A stretch of DNA of 64,000 nt from the NCBI RefSeq assembly GCF_003752175.1, contig NZ_RJVF01000012.1:248001-312000 (forward strand), read 5' to 3'. The notes beneath the pieces are model-generated. The model was not told the DNA's origin and ran no database searches. It was given only the letters and a program-made list of their open reading frames with translations. Position numbers and translations under genes: made by a program. This document shows positions 36,926 through 45,454 of this stretch, one piece after another. Each line of letters starts with the position of its first letter. Positions within the stretch are counted from its first letter, which is position 1. The stretch comes from Comamonas sp. BIGb0124 (lineage in GTDB: Bacteria > Pseudomonadota > Gammaproteobacteria > Burkholderiales > Burkholderiaceae_C).

Positions 36926-37453
36926 ATGAGGACTCTTCCCTTATCCGTCGTTCTCGCCTGCCTGGCAGGCGGCATCGCCACCGCCCAGGCGCAGGACAGC
37001 CGCGTCTACCGCTGCGGCAACGAGTACACCAACGACGTCCGCCTGATCCTCACGCGGCCCTGCACCCTCGTCGAGGGCGGCAACGTCACGATCATCCAGA
37101 ACGGCCCGCCACCGGGCGCGCGGGCGCAGCAGCCCGCCAGCGCCTCGGGTCCGGCGGCAACGGCCGGTTCCACGTCGGTGGCCGCCGCCGGCCCCAACCG
37201 CATCGATACCGGGATCCAGCGCAGCCGCGACCTGCAGGCCCGGCAGATCCTGGCCGCGGAACTCGACAGGAGCATGAATCGCATGCAGACACTGCAATCC
37301 GAGTACGACAGCACGCTGGGCGCAAGCCGCGCTGCGGCGGGCACCGACCCGCAGTCCGGCCGCGTGGCCGAGCTCAAGGCCGACATCGACCGCACCCAAA
37401 GCGACATCGAAGGCTTGCGGCGCGAGATCGGCCGCCTTCCCGCCCAGCCCTGA
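36926..37453 (+). CDS. Exported hypothetical protein with coiled coil (DUF4124-like start)
   Basis: The 175-residue protein has a signal peptide (MRTLPLSVVLACLAG... cleaved near AQAQ). Its mature start DSRVYRCGNEYTND, with a second Cys in LTRPCTL, resembles short DUF4124-type domains. A Pro/Ala/Ser-rich linker (residues 58-90) is followed by a predicted helical coiled coil (QILAAELDRSMNRMQTLQSE, later ELKADIDRTQSDIEGLRRE). I do not know its function. It sits between glnA and ntrB, 47 bp before ntrB, and may be cotranscribed with ntrBC. Confidence 0.75.
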   Translation: MRTLPLSVVLACLAGGIATAQAQDSRVYRCGNEYTNDVRLILTRPCTLVEGGNVTIIQNGPPPGARAQQPASASGPAATAGSTSVAAAGPNRIDTGIQRSRDLQARQILAAELDRSMNRMQTLQSEYDSTLGASRAAAGTDPQSGRVAELKADIDRTQSDIEGLRREIGRLPAQP

Positions 37454-37500
37454 AACGCCCATACTTCCCTTGGCCGCCCGCCCTCAACGCATCCCACGCC

Positions 37501-38577
37501 ATGTCCAACCTGCCCTCCGACAATGCCGCACGGCATTTCCAATCCCTCGACCTGCTCGCCACCCTGGTGGCCGTGGTTCAACTCGACGGGACGGTGGTGT
37601 TCGCCAATACCGCCTTCGAGGACGCCATGGGCATCTCGCGCCGCGCCATCGAGGGCCGTTACCTGCCCGATTTCCTGGGTGAGGACGATCTGCTCATGCA
37701 GGCCCTGGTCGGCGCCGGCAGCCATGCGTTCTCGGCCCTGCGCTACGACGGCACGCTGCAGCGTCCCAACCACGACGCCGTGGCCGTGCACGTGATCGTC
37801 ACCCAGGGCGACGGGCCCGAGGCCTTTGTCGTCGAGATGCTGCCCCAGGAAGCCCAGGTTCGCCAGGAACGCGAGGAACGGCTGCTCGACCAGGCCAAGG
37901 CCAACAAGGAGCTCATCCGCAACCTGGCCCACGAGATCAAGAACCCGCTGGGCGGCATCCGCGGCGCAGCCCAACTGCTGCAGATGGAGATCGACTCGCG
38001 CGAGCTCATCGAGTACACCCAGGTGATCATCCACGAAGCCGACCGCCTGCAGACCCTGGTCGACCGCCTGCTGGCCCCCCATCGCAAGCCGCACGTCGTC
38101 AGCGACGTCAACATCCACGAAGTCTTCGATCGGGTCCGGGCCGTGATCCAGGCCGAGTTCCCGCGCGGACTGGTCATCGAACGCGACTTCGACGCCTCCA
38201 TCCCCGAGTTCCGGGGCGACCGCGAGCAGCTGATCCAGGCCATCCTCAACATCACGCACAACGCCGCGCAGGCGCTGGCCGAGCGCATTGCCGTGGGCGA
38301 TGCCATGATCACTTTCAGGACACGGATCGCGCGCCAGATCACCTTCGGCAAACAACGTTACCGGCTGGCATTGGAATTGCATGTCATCGACAACGGACCG
38401 GGCATACCGGAGTCGATCAGGGACCGCATTTTCTACCCGCTTGTATCGGGTCGCGACGGCGGCTCCGGCCTTGGACTGACGCTGGCGCAGACCTTCATCC
38501 AGCAGCATCACGGCATGATCGAATGCGAGAGCGTGCCCGGACGGACCGATTTCAAGATTCTGATCCCGCTGCCATGA
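37501..38577 (+). CDS. ntrB: Nitrogen regulation sensor histidine kinase NtrB
   Basis: NtrB phosphorylates or dephosphorylates NtrC according to PII status. The 358-residue soluble kinase has an N-terminal PAS domain (about residues 15-120), the H-box NLAHEIKNPLGGIRG with His144, and a HATPase domain with N box NITHNAAQAL, G1 DNGPGIP and G2 GRDGGSGLGLTLA. The absence of membrane helices and the adjacent ntrC support the assignment. ntrC begins 40 bp after the stop codon. Confidence 0.95.
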   Translation: MSNLPSDNAARHFQSLDLLATLVAVVQLDGTVVFANTAFEDAMGISRRAIEGRYLPDFLGEDDLLMQALVGAGSHAFSALRYDGTLQRPNHDAVAVHVIVTQGDGPEAFVVEMLPQEAQVRQEREERLLDQAKANKELIRNLAHEIKNPLGGIRGAAQLLQMEIDSRELIEYTQVIIHEADRLQTLVDRLLAPHRKPHVVSDVNIHEVFDRVRAVIQAEFPRGLVIERDFDASIPEFRGDREQLIQAILNITHNAAQALAERIAVGDAMITFRTRIARQITFGKQRYRLALELHVIDNGPGIPESIRDRIFYPLVSGRDGGSGLGLTLAQTFIQQHHGMIECESVPGRTDFKILIPLP

Positions 38578-38617
38578 CCCCTGGGGCTTGGTGGCCCAAC
38601 CTGAGGTAGTACCGCCC

Positions 38618-40207
38618 ATGAAGCCCATCTGGATTGTTGATGACGACCAGTCGATCCGGTTTGTGCTGGAAAAGGCCTTGTTGCGTGAAGACCTGCCCAC
38701 GCGCAGCTTCACCAATCCCCGTGAAGTGCTCGCCGCCCTCGAGGAGGACGACGCCGACGGCCAGGGGCCTCAGGTCCTGGTGAGCGACATCCGCATGCCG
38801 GGTGGCTCGGGCCTGGAACTGCTCGACAAGGTCAAGGCCAAGCACCCCGGCCTGCCGGTGATCATCATGACGGCCTTTTCCGACCTGGACTCGGCCGTCT
38901 CGGCCTTTCAGGGCGGTGCCTTCGAGTACCTGCCCAAGCCCTTCGACCTGCCCAAGGCCGTCGAGCTCATCCGCCGCGCCGTCGAGGAAAGCCAGCGCGA
39001 AGAGGTCATCGAAGAGCGCATCGTCGAAACCCCCGAGATGCTGGGCCAGGCTCCGGCCATGCAGGACGTCTTCCGCGCCATCGGCAGGCTGTCGCAAAGC
39101 AATGTGACCGTGCTCATCACGGGCGAATCGGGTGCCGGCAAGGAACTCGTCGCCCGGGCATTGCACAAGCATTCGCCCCGCAGCAACGGTCCCTTCGTGG
39201 CCATCAACACCGCGGCCATTCCGAAGGACCTGCTCGAATCCGAACTGTTCGGCCACGAGCGCGGGGCCTTCACCGGCGCGCAGACCATGCGCCGCGGTCG
39301 CTTCGAGCAGGCCGAAGGCGGAACCCTGTTTCTCGATGAAATCGGCGACATGCCCTTCGATCTGCAGACCCGCCTGCTGCGGGTGCTGTCCGACGGGCAC
39401 TTCTACCGGGTCGGTGGCCACAGTGCGGTCAAGGCCAATGTGCGTGTGATCGCGGCGACTCACCAGCATCTCGAGCAACGCGTCAAGGAAGGCATCTTCC
39501 GCGAGGACTTGTTCCACCGCCTCAACGTGATCCGGCTGCGCCTGCCCGCGCTGCGCGAACGCCGGGAAGACGTGCCGGCCCTGACACGCCACTTCCTGCA
39601 GCAGAGCGCCAAGCAACTGGGCGTCGAACCCAAACGCATCTCCGAGGCCGCGCTGGGCCTGTTGAGCACCTTCTCTTTTCCCGGCAACGTCCGCCAGCTC
39701 GAAAACATCTGCCACTGGCTGACCGTCATGGCGCCGGCCCAGGTCATCGAGCTCAAGGATCTGCCGCCCGAAGTCATGCCGGCCCCTGCGGTGGCCCCCG
39801 CTGCCCCCGAGACCGCGATCCTCGCCGCGCCGGCGGCATCCGGCGAGCACACGGGCGACCTTGCGCCGGGCGCCGCATCGAGCACCGCGCTGTCGGCCGA
39901 CTTTCCCGGCACGGCGCCGGACGCCGTGCGTTCGTATGCAGCCAGCACCGCGCCCGTCGCGGCACCGGGCGTCGCCCCGGCCAGCGGTGCCGAATCATGG
40001 GAACTCGGGCTGGAACAAGAAGCCAAGGCACTGCTCGAAGCCGGCCATCCCGACGTCTGGGATCAGTTGACCCGTCGCTTCGAATCCCACCTCATCCATG
40101 TCGCGCTGCTCAACACCCGGGGACGCCGCATCGAGGCCGCGCAGAAGCTGGGCATCGGCCGCAACACCATCACCCGCAAGATCCAGGAACTCGGACTGGA
40201 AGACTGA
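38618..40207 (+). CDS. ntrC: Nitrogen regulation response regulator NtrC
   Basis: NtrC is the sigma-54-dependent activator for nitrogen-starvation genes. The 529-residue protein has a receiver domain with Asp57 in VSDIRMPG, an AAA+ domain (about 150-385) with Walker A GESGAGKE, the sigma-54 contact loop GAFTGA near 216-221, and DEIGDMP. A Fis-type helix-turn-helix lies at the C-terminus (RIEAAQKLGIGRNTITRKIQ). The Ala/Pro-rich linker (about 385-455) is longer than in E. coli NtrC (469 residues). It presumably activates glnA from the site at 35098-35114. Confidence 0.96.
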   Translation: MKPIWIVDDDQSIRFVLEKALLREDLPTRSFTNPREVLAALEEDDADGQGPQVLVSDIRMPGGSGLELLDKVKAKHPGLPVIIMTAFSDLDSAVSAFQGGAFEYLPKPFDLPKAVELIRRAVEESQREEVIEERIVETPEMLGQAPAMQDVFRAIGRLSQSNVTVLITGESGAGKELVARALHKHSPRSNGPFVAINTAAIPKDLLESELFGHERGAFTGAQTMRRGRFEQAEGGTLFLDEIGDMPFDLQTRLLRVLSDGHFYRVGGHSAVKANVRVIAATHQHLEQRVKEGIFREDLFHRLNVIRLRLPALRERREDVPALTRHFLQQSAKQLGVEPKRISEAALGLLSTFSFPGNVRQLENICHWLTVMAPAQVIELKDLPPEVMPAPAVAPAAPETAILAAPAASGEHTGDLAPGAASSTALSADFPGTAPDAVRSYAASTAPVAAPGVAPASGAESWELGLEQEAKALLEAGHPDVWDQLTRRFESHLIHVALLNTRGRRIEAAQKLGIGRNTITRKIQELGLED

Positions 40208-40268
40208 CCGAAAGAGGACCGGCTGCGTCGGAACCGCGTAGCCGCCTCGCCGTTTCGGTTTCTCTGGC

Positions 40269-41045
40269 TCAGGCCAGCGTGACGATCACCGGCGCGTGAT
40301 CGCTGGGCCGCTCGTAGCGGCGCGGTGCCTTGTCGATCGTGCAGGCCGCCAGGCGCGGGCGCAGGGCTTCGCTCACCAGGATGTGATCGATGCGCAGACC
40401 CCGGTTGCGCCGGAAAGCCAGCTCGCGGTAGTCCCACCACGAATAGCTCTTCTCGGGCTGCTCGAAATGGCGGAAGGCGTCGACCAGTCCCAGGTCCAGC
40501 AGGGCCTGGAACTGCTGGCGCTCCTCCGTGGTGTGGTGAATGGTTTCCCTCAATCCCTCGGGATCGTAGGTGTCGCGGTCGTCGACCGTGATGTTGAAGT
40601 CGCCCAGCAGCACCACGTTGCCGTGCGCAGCCAGCTCCGCGGCCACCCAGGCACGCAGCGCATCCAGCCAACGCATCTTGTATTCGAATTTTTCGCTGCC
40701 CGGCGCCTGGCCATTGACGAAGTAGCCGTTGAGCACCCGTAGGGGCCCCAGCGGCGTATCGATCGTGGCCGCAATCAGCCGTGACTGGGGATCCTCGAAC
40801 GCGGACATGTTGCGCACCACATCCCGAAGGGGGTGGCGGCTCAGAATGGCCACGCCGTTGTAGGTCTTCTGGCCAAAACTCACGCTCTGGTAACCCGCCT
40901 GCGCCAAGGCTTCCAGCGGAAACTTGTCGTCCGTGAGCTTGAGCTCCTGCAGGCACAGCACATCGACGGGCTCGGTCTCGAGCCACTGCAGCACCTGCGG
41001 CAGCCGGACGGAAAGGGAGTTGACGTTCCAGGTGGCAATCTTCAT
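40269..41045 (-). CDS. xthA: Exodeoxyribonuclease III
   Basis: This AP endonuclease and 3'-5' exonuclease acts in base-excision repair. The 258-residue protein begins MKIATWNVNSLSVRLPQVLQ and shows the metal/catalytic motifs LQELKLTDDKF, LLGDFNITVDDRDTYDP, IDHILVS and SDHAPVI of the exonuclease III family. It is convergent with ntrC with a 61-bp gap. Its upstream 319-bp region has no clear promoter. Confidence 0.95.
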   Translation of the reverse strand: MKIATWNVNSLSVRLPQVLQWLETEPVDVLCLQELKLTDDKFPLEALAQAGYQSVSFGQKTYNGVAILSRHPLRDVVRNMSAFEDPQSRLIAATIDTPLGPLRVLNGYFVNGQAPGSEKFEYKMRWLDALRAWVAAELAAHGNVVLLGDFNITVDDRDTYDPEGLRETIHHTTEERQQFQALLDLGLVDAFRHFEQPEKSYSWWDYRELAFRRNRGLRIDHILVSEALRPRLAACTIDKAPRRYERPSDHAPVIVTLA

Positions 41046-41364
41046 CGGACACTATTCTTCAAAAACAACGAGGCGGACGGGCCCATCCGGCTCCCGCATG
41101 GCAGACGTTCGAGCGATCGACCCGCCCGCGTCTGCCATGGACTGCTGTCGCAGCGCCACAGGGATCCATGCTATCAGTCGTCCGGCGATCCCCGTTTTCT
41201 GCGCCCGCAGCGGCCTCGGGTCCCGGCGCCACCGGCGCATGCGCTCGCGCCGGCCGGCCTGACGCGCAGCAACTGTTGTTGAGGGGCGTCACTCAACAAA
41301 TAAAAACAAAAAAGCGGACCCGGGGTCCGCTGTGCTGAACGGGTCCTCGGACCCCGTTCCGTCG
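41046..41364. other. Non-coding gap between xthA and the NarL-type regulator
   Basis: In 319 bp I see no gene. The right end contains the regulator terminator (41308-41331) and a second, imperfect inverted repeat AACGGGTCC/GGACCCCGTT (41339-41358) beside it. The left end must carry the xthA promoter; a GAATAG hexamer lies about 6 nt before the xthA ATG on the minus strand but the match is weak. Confidence 0.4.
41308..41331 (-). terminator. Terminator of the NarL-type regulator
   Basis: On the minus strand the stem AGCGGACC/GGTCCGCT is followed by a T6 run (A run at 41308-41313 on the plus strand). This is a compact Rho-independent terminator for the regulator gene at 41365-42000. Confidence 0.85.
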
Positions 41365-42000
41365 TCAGCTGATCAGGCCATTCTTGAGCGCGTAGTAGGT
41401 CAGGTCGCTGTTCGACTGCAACGCCAGCTTTTCCATCAGACGGGTCCGGTAGGTGCTCACCGTCTTCACGCTCAGCGAGAGAGCCTCGGCGATCTGGCCC
41501 ACGGTGTCGCCCTGGGCCAACCGCAGGAAGACCTGGAACTCGCGCTCGGACAGTTGTTCGTGCAGGGGCCCGCTGTCCTTGCGGTTGAGCTGTTCGGCCA
41601 GCAGTTCGGCGACCGAAGGCGTGATGTAGCGGCGGCCCTGGGCCACGGTACGGATGGCACGGACGATTTCCGCCGGGTCGCATTCCTTGTTCAGGTAGCC
41701 ACTGGCACCCTGACGGATCAGGTTCATGGCGTAATGCTCTTCAGGGAAGCCGCTGAGGATCAGAATGGCGAGGTCGGGCGCCTTGGCGCGGATCATGGCC
41801 AGCGCATCGAGACCGCTCTGGCCGGGCATGGAAAGATCCAGGATCAGCACATCGAGGTCGGGTTGAAGGCGGACCAGATCGATGGCTTCGCGACCGCTGG
41901 CGGCCTCGGCCAGGACACGCAGATCGGTTTCCTCGGACAGGAATTGGCGCAAACCGGTACGAACCAGTGCGTGATCATCCACAATCGCTACGTTGATCAT
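41365..42000 (-). CDS. NarL/FixJ-family response regulator
   Basis: The 211-residue regulator has a receiver domain (D8, D9, phospho-acceptor Asp55 in LILDLSMPG) and a C-terminal LuxR helix-turn-helix (LSEREFQVFLRLAQGDTVGQIAEALSLS-type, with SVKTVSTYRTRLMEKL). It is divergent from a CHASE3 histidine kinase 99 bp away, which is almost certainly its partner. Targets are unknown; the neighbouring envelope/stress genes are candidates. Confidence 0.93.
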   Translation of the reverse strand: MINVAIVDDHALVRTGLRQFLSEETDLRVLAEAASGREAIDLVRLQPDLDVLILDLSMPGQSGLDALAMIRAKAPDLAILILSGFPEEHYAMNLIRQGASGYLNKECDPAEIVRAIRTVAQGRRYITPSVAELLAEQLNRKDSGPLHEQLSEREFQVFLRLAQGDTVGQIAEALSLSVKTVSTYRTRLMEKLALQSNSDLTYYALKNGLIS

Positions 42001-42099
42001 AATTTTGTATCCTGAAGTCGTTGAATCTGAGTCGGCGAGCCCATCAGTCCACCTGACAAACTCCTAAAAACAGCTACCAGTGTAGAACGATAAGTCGCC

Positions 42100-43500
42100 A
42101 TGAAATTCATTCGCTTGCCCCGTTTTTACATCAGCTTCCCCTTGGCTGTACTTGTGGTTGTCGTCCTCATCGGGATCAGCGAATTGTCCTACCAGCGCTC
42201 ACGCCAGGCGCTGACGGATGTCAGCGAATTGGTCGATGCACGCCAATCCATACAGGATATGCTGAGGTATGTTCTGGATGCGGAAACCGGTCAGCGGGGG
42301 TATCTGTTGACCGGCGACAGCCGTTATCTCGAACCCTACCGGACCGCCACGCTGCACATCGAGAAAGAACGGGCCGTGCTGCAGCAATGGGTTTCCACCC
42401 ATCCCTACGACATCGCGCGCATGCCGGAATTCTTTTCGCGCATCACCCGCAAGCAGCTCGAAATGGAAGTCAGCCTGCGCCTGCACAACGCGGGCAATCA
42501 GGTGGCCCTGCGCTCGGTGATGGACACCAATGTCGGACTGGAGCAGATGCGCGTCATCCGCGAAGTCGCCGACGCCATGCTCGCCAGCCTGGTCGACGCG
42601 TCGGCGGTGGCCCAGCAGCAGGTCCGCAACACGCTCATGATTTCGCGCGGGGCCATCGCCATCGTCAGCCTGCTGGGCTTGCTGGGGATCTACTTCTATC
42701 TGCGTCAGGGCGAAAGCCTGCAGACCATCAACGAGCGGCAGCAGCGCCTGCTGCAGAAGGAACGCGATCAGCTCGAGATCCAGGTCATGCGGCGCACGCA
42801 CCGGCTCGCGCAGCTGGCGACTTACCTGCAGAACGTCCGCGAGGACGAACGGGCGCGTCTGGCGCGCGAACTGCACGACGAGCTCGGCGCCCTGCTGACG
42901 GCGGCCAAGCTCGACGTCACCCGCCTGCGCAACTACATCGGCAATGCCAACGAGGATGCCAACACCCGCATCAGCCATCTGGTCGAGATGCTCAACTCGG
43001 GCATCGCCCTCAAGCGCCGCATCATCGAGGACCTCCGGCCTTCGTCGCTCTCCAATCTGGGCCTCGCACCCGCGCTCGAGATCCTGACCCGCGAATACCA
43101 GGACCGCTCCGGCATCGAGGTCAACCTGCGCATGGAGCCCGTCGATCGCCTGACGCCCAATGCCGAGCTGACCATCTACCGGCTGGTCCAGGAAGCGCTG
43201 ACCAACGTCAGCAAGTATGCCGAGGCACGTCACGTGGAAGTGCGCCTGAGCACCGAGGACGAAGAAGTCCAGATCCTGGTGCGCGACGACGGTCGGGGTT
43301 TCAATCCCGAGGACATCAAGCCATCCACGCATGGACTCGACGGCATGAAACACCGGGTCGAGGCCATCGGCGGTCGGCTGGTGGTGCGCTCGGCCACCGG
43401 CGCAGGGACCACCATCGAAGCCAGCATGCCCCGTCAGCGCGAAGACGAGGCGGCAGAAGGCGACCCGGCCGACCAGCCGCCGCATCACCCGGCAGGCTGA
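42100..43500 (+). CDS. CHASE3-domain sensor histidine kinase
   Basis: The 466-residue membrane kinase has an N-terminal helix (FPLAVLVVVVLIGISE), an extracellular CHASE3 domain (about 35-175, DAETGQRGYLLTGDSRYL), a second helix (AIVSLLGLLGIYFYL), then a HisKA_3 dimerisation domain (phospho-acceptor His in ARELHDELGALL) and HATPase (TNVSKYAEA, RDDGRGF, GLDGMKHRV). HisKA_3 kinases pair with NarL-type regulators, fitting the divergent neighbour. CHASE3 binds unknown small signals. A GATAAG lies 5 nt before the ATG. Confidence 0.94.
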   Translation: MKFIRLPRFYISFPLAVLVVVVLIGISELSYQRSRQALTDVSELVDARQSIQDMLRYVLDAETGQRGYLLTGDSRYLEPYRTATLHIEKERAVLQQWVSTHPYDIARMPEFFSRITRKQLEMEVSLRLHNAGNQVALRSVMDTNVGLEQMRVIREVADAMLASLVDASAVAQQQVRNTLMISRGAIAIVSLLGLLGIYFYLRQGESLQTINERQQRLLQKERDQLEIQVMRRTHRLAQLATYLQNVREDERARLARELHDELGALLTAAKLDVTRLRNYIGNANEDANTRISHLVEMLNSGIALKRRIIEDLRPSSLSNLGLAPALEILTREYQDRSGIEVNLRMEPVDRLTPNAELTIYRLVQEALTNVSKYAEARHVEVRLSTEDEEVQILVRDDGRGFNPEDIKPSTHGLDGMKHRVEAIGGRLVVRSATGAGTTIEASMPRQREDEAAEGDPADQPPHHPAG

Positions 43501-43735
43501 TGCCGCGATTGCCTCCGGGTCTCGACCCGGCGCTGCAACGACCCGCACGAGCCACAGCCGCCCTGCGCGTAGGAAGCCACCCACACGGCGCTAAGCGCCT
43601 CCCCTGACGCCTTGCACCGCACGGCGCCTATAAGCCGTGCACGACCTGCTCGCTACAGTGAAGTCATGGGTTGCGGGACGAGCCGCCGAACGGCGCTCCC
43701 TCCAATCGATTCCATCCCACTCGAAGGAGCGCGTC

Positions 43736-43897
43736 ATGTTGCACTACGCCGTCGTTTTTCTGGTCATCGCACTGATCGCAGCAGTTTTTGGTTTTGGCGG
43801 TATTGCCGCCGGTGCCGTCGGCATCGCCAAGGTACTGTTTTTTGTGTTCATCATCATGGCCGTTGCCAGTTTCCTGTTCGGCATGATCAAGAAATAG
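43736..43897 (+). CDS. DUF1328 small membrane protein
   Basis: The 53-residue protein has two hydrophobic helices, starting [20 protein letters not shown] and continuing through [20 protein letters not shown], which matches the DUF1328/YtjA family. It has an AAGGAGC ribosome-binding site. Family members are induced under envelope or general stress in several proteobacteria, but the function is unknown. It begins a same-strand run with the DUF883 and BON genes. Confidence 0.88.
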   Translation: MLHYAVVFLVIALIAAVFGFGGIAAGAVGIAKVLFFVFIIMAVASFLFGMIKK

Positions 43898-43943
43898 GGT
43901 GAACCCTCCTTCATACCGCTAAAGACAAGCAAAAGGAATTTCC

Positions 43944-44369
43944 ATGGCACAAACCACCGCAAACGCCAAGAACAACGTCGAGGAATTGGTCGACAAGGCC
44001 AAGGACAAGGTTCAGGAAACCAGCGACACCGTGCGTGAAGCCGTGCGCGAAGTCACCGACGACATTGCAGAAACCGTGGTCGCAGGCCGCGATGCCGCAT
44101 CCGACAACGTCCGGCAGCTCCGGGCCCGCAACCGGGTCCAGACCGCCATCGACCAAGCCGCGGACCGTGCGCACGAATTTGCCGATTGGGGCATCTCCGC
44201 CACGTTCGACGGGGTCGATCAGGCTCGCGAAACCTACGATCGTTATTCCCGGGAAACCACCACTTATATCCGTCGGCAGCCCGTGAAATCGGTCCTGCTG
44301 GCAGCCGGTATCGGCGCAGCGTTGGCCGCGCTGCTCGTCGGCAGCATCTCTTCGCGCCGCGGCGACTGA
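43944..44369 (+). CDS. DUF883 (YqjD/ElaB-like) membrane-anchored protein
   Basis: The 141-residue protein is mostly a charged helix (residues 10-105, Lys/Asp/Glu/Ala rich) and ends with a C-terminal membrane helix VLLAAGIGAALAALLVG followed by SSRRGD. That layout is typical of the YqjD/ElaB family, which tether to the inner membrane and bind ribosomes in stationary-phase E. coli. An AAGGAA ribosome-binding site lies before the ATG. It is 46 bp downstream of the DUF1328 gene. Confidence 0.87.
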   Translation: MAQTTANAKNNVEELVDKAKDKVQETSDTVREAVREVTDDIAETVVAGRDAASDNVRQLRARNRVQTAIDQAADRAHEFADWGISATFDGVDQARETYDRYSRETTTYIRRQPVKSVLLAAGIGAALAALLVGSISSRRGD

Positions 44370-44443
44370 TCGCAGTCCGTCTCGGCCTTCACAAACAATC
44401 GATTTCGGTTGGGTCCTTCGTTAGCTTTACTCTGGAGATCATC

Positions 44444-44773
44444 ATGAAAAACTTGAACAATACGCTCCGTGCCATTGCCTTTGCAGCCATGACTGGCGCT
44501 GTCGTGGTGGGTACCACCGCCTGTGCCGTCGCTCGCGACCAGCAGTCCGTGGGCGCCTACGTCGACGACGCAGCCATCACCACCCAGGTGAAAGCCAAGC
44601 TCGTGGAAGACAAGTCCGTGAGCGCCAACGCCATCAGCGTCGAAACGCTCAACGGCACGGTTCAGCTCTCCGGTTTCGCCAAGACCTCGGCCGAGCGCAG
44701 CACCGCTGCCAGCCTGGCCGGCTCCGTCAAGGGCGTGAAGTCGGTCAAGAACGACATCATCGTTCGCCCCTGA
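44444..44773 (+). CDS. BON-domain periplasmic protein (OsmY-like)
   Basis: The 109-residue protein has a signal sequence (AIAFAAMTGAVVVGTTAC) with a lipobox-like cysteine, and one BON domain (residues ~38-109) beginning YVDDAAITTQVKAKLVED and with the conserved glycine segment NGTVQLSGF. BON proteins such as OsmY and DolP bind phospholipid and protect the envelope in osmotic stress. GGAGAT precedes the ATG. A terminator follows. Confidence 0.85.
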   Translation: MKNLNNTLRAIAFAAMTGAVVVGTTACAVARDQQSVGAYVDDAAITTQVKAKLVEDKSVSANAISVETLNGTVQLSGFAKTSAERSTAASLAGSVKGVKSVKNDIIVRP

Positions 44774-44856
44774 TCGACGAACGAGGCCCGCCCCGACGGG
44801 TGGGCCTGGACCGTCTTCCGACGGTTCGATTCTGTCGATGCTGCTCTGCAGCAACG

Positions 44857-44887
44857 AAAAGCCTCTGTTTGCGCGGAGGCTTTTTTG
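44857..44887 (+). terminator. BON-gene terminator
   Basis: Arms AAAAGCCTC and GAGGCTTTT (44857-44865, 44876-44884) with a 10-nt loop, followed by T residues to 44886, form a Rho-independent terminator. Confidence 0.85.
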
Positions 44888-45014
44888 TTTTTCCGTTTGA
44901 AAATTTCCCTTTTAAATCAGTAGGCAAGCCCTCGAACCGCATCGACGGATCTCACGCTTCTCCCTGTTCCTAGAGTGTCCTCTCTAACGTTCCACTTGAA
45001 TCGAATAAGTAGTT

Positions 45015-45035
45015 ACCCTAACATAGGGTTAACCC
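45015..45035. promoter_or_regulatory. Palindromic operator-like site
   Basis: ACCCTAACATAGGGT (an ACCCTA/TAGGGT inverted repeat) overlaps the perfect 10-bp palindrome GGGTTAACCC. It lies upstream of the 87-residue protein gene and could bind a dimeric regulator. No cognate regulator is evident. Confidence 0.35.
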
Positions 45036-45096
45036 GAGTCGATACACACACCCCGAGCGCAGCCGGTAACTGCGCGTTCAGTCAGAAGGACACATC

Positions 45097-45360
45097 ATGA
45101 CCAGCTTCGTCAACTCCGCTCTCACCAACCACCAAGGTGCCGAACGCGCCGAACAAGCGCTGCAGACCCTGCGTCACATCGGTGCCGCACTGGTCAGCTT
45201 CCCGCTGCAGGTTCTGAGCGCCCTGCCCGAAGGTTGGAACAACTACATCACGTACCTCGAACAACGCGAAAGCGACGAGGAACTGTGGGCCCTGGCCCAG
45301 CGCGATGGCCGCGTCATGAACGAACTCATGGCCGCCTCCGACCGCAAGACCCCCCGCTGA
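45097..45360 (+). CDS. Conserved-looking 87-residue hypothetical protein
   Basis: I do not recognise the family. The 87-residue protein is probably cytoplasmic and helical: an amphipathic helix QGAERAEQALQTLRHIG, a short hydrophobic segment ALVSFPLQVLSALPEGW, then a charged helix YLEQRESDEELWALAQRDG. It has a good ribosome-binding site (GAAGGACACATC before ATG) and its own terminator, and follows a palindromic region, all of which support a real, separately transcribed gene. Confidence 0.7.
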   Translation: MTSFVNSALTNHQGAERAEQALQTLRHIGAALVSFPLQVLSALPEGWNNYITYLEQRESDEELWALAQRDGRVMNELMAASDRKTPR

Positions 45361-45424
45361 TCGCGAACGGCCCTGCCCGCAGCCCGACGCTGCGGTGACA
45401 ACGGGCCGGCCCGCCAGCCGGATC

Positions 45425-45454
45425 ACAACAGCCGCGGCTTGCCGCGGCTGTTGT
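45425..45454 (+). terminator. Terminator after the 87-residue protein gene
   Basis: Fourteen-bp arms flank a TT centre (45425-45438, 45441-45454; stem core CAACAGCCGCGG). Folded as a 12-bp stem with a CTTG tetraloop it is a strong hairpin; the T run after it is short (TTGT, GTTTG). Confidence 0.7.

Larger units (their letters stand above)
44774..45096. other. Non-coding gap with terminator and AT-rich palindromic region
   Basis: In 323 bp there is no gene. Besides the BON-gene terminator there are two short hairpins at 44783-44806 and 44811-44826, an AT-rich stretch near 44890-44920, and overlapping inverted repeats ACCCTA-ACA-TAGGGT (45015-45029) and GGGTTAACCC (45026-45035) about 65 bp before the next gene. 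Confidence 0.45.

Noticed and set aside
45015-45035. Telomere-like TAGGGTTA/CCCTAA
   Set aside because: It is a single short palindrome in bacterial chromosomal sequence, not a tandem array.
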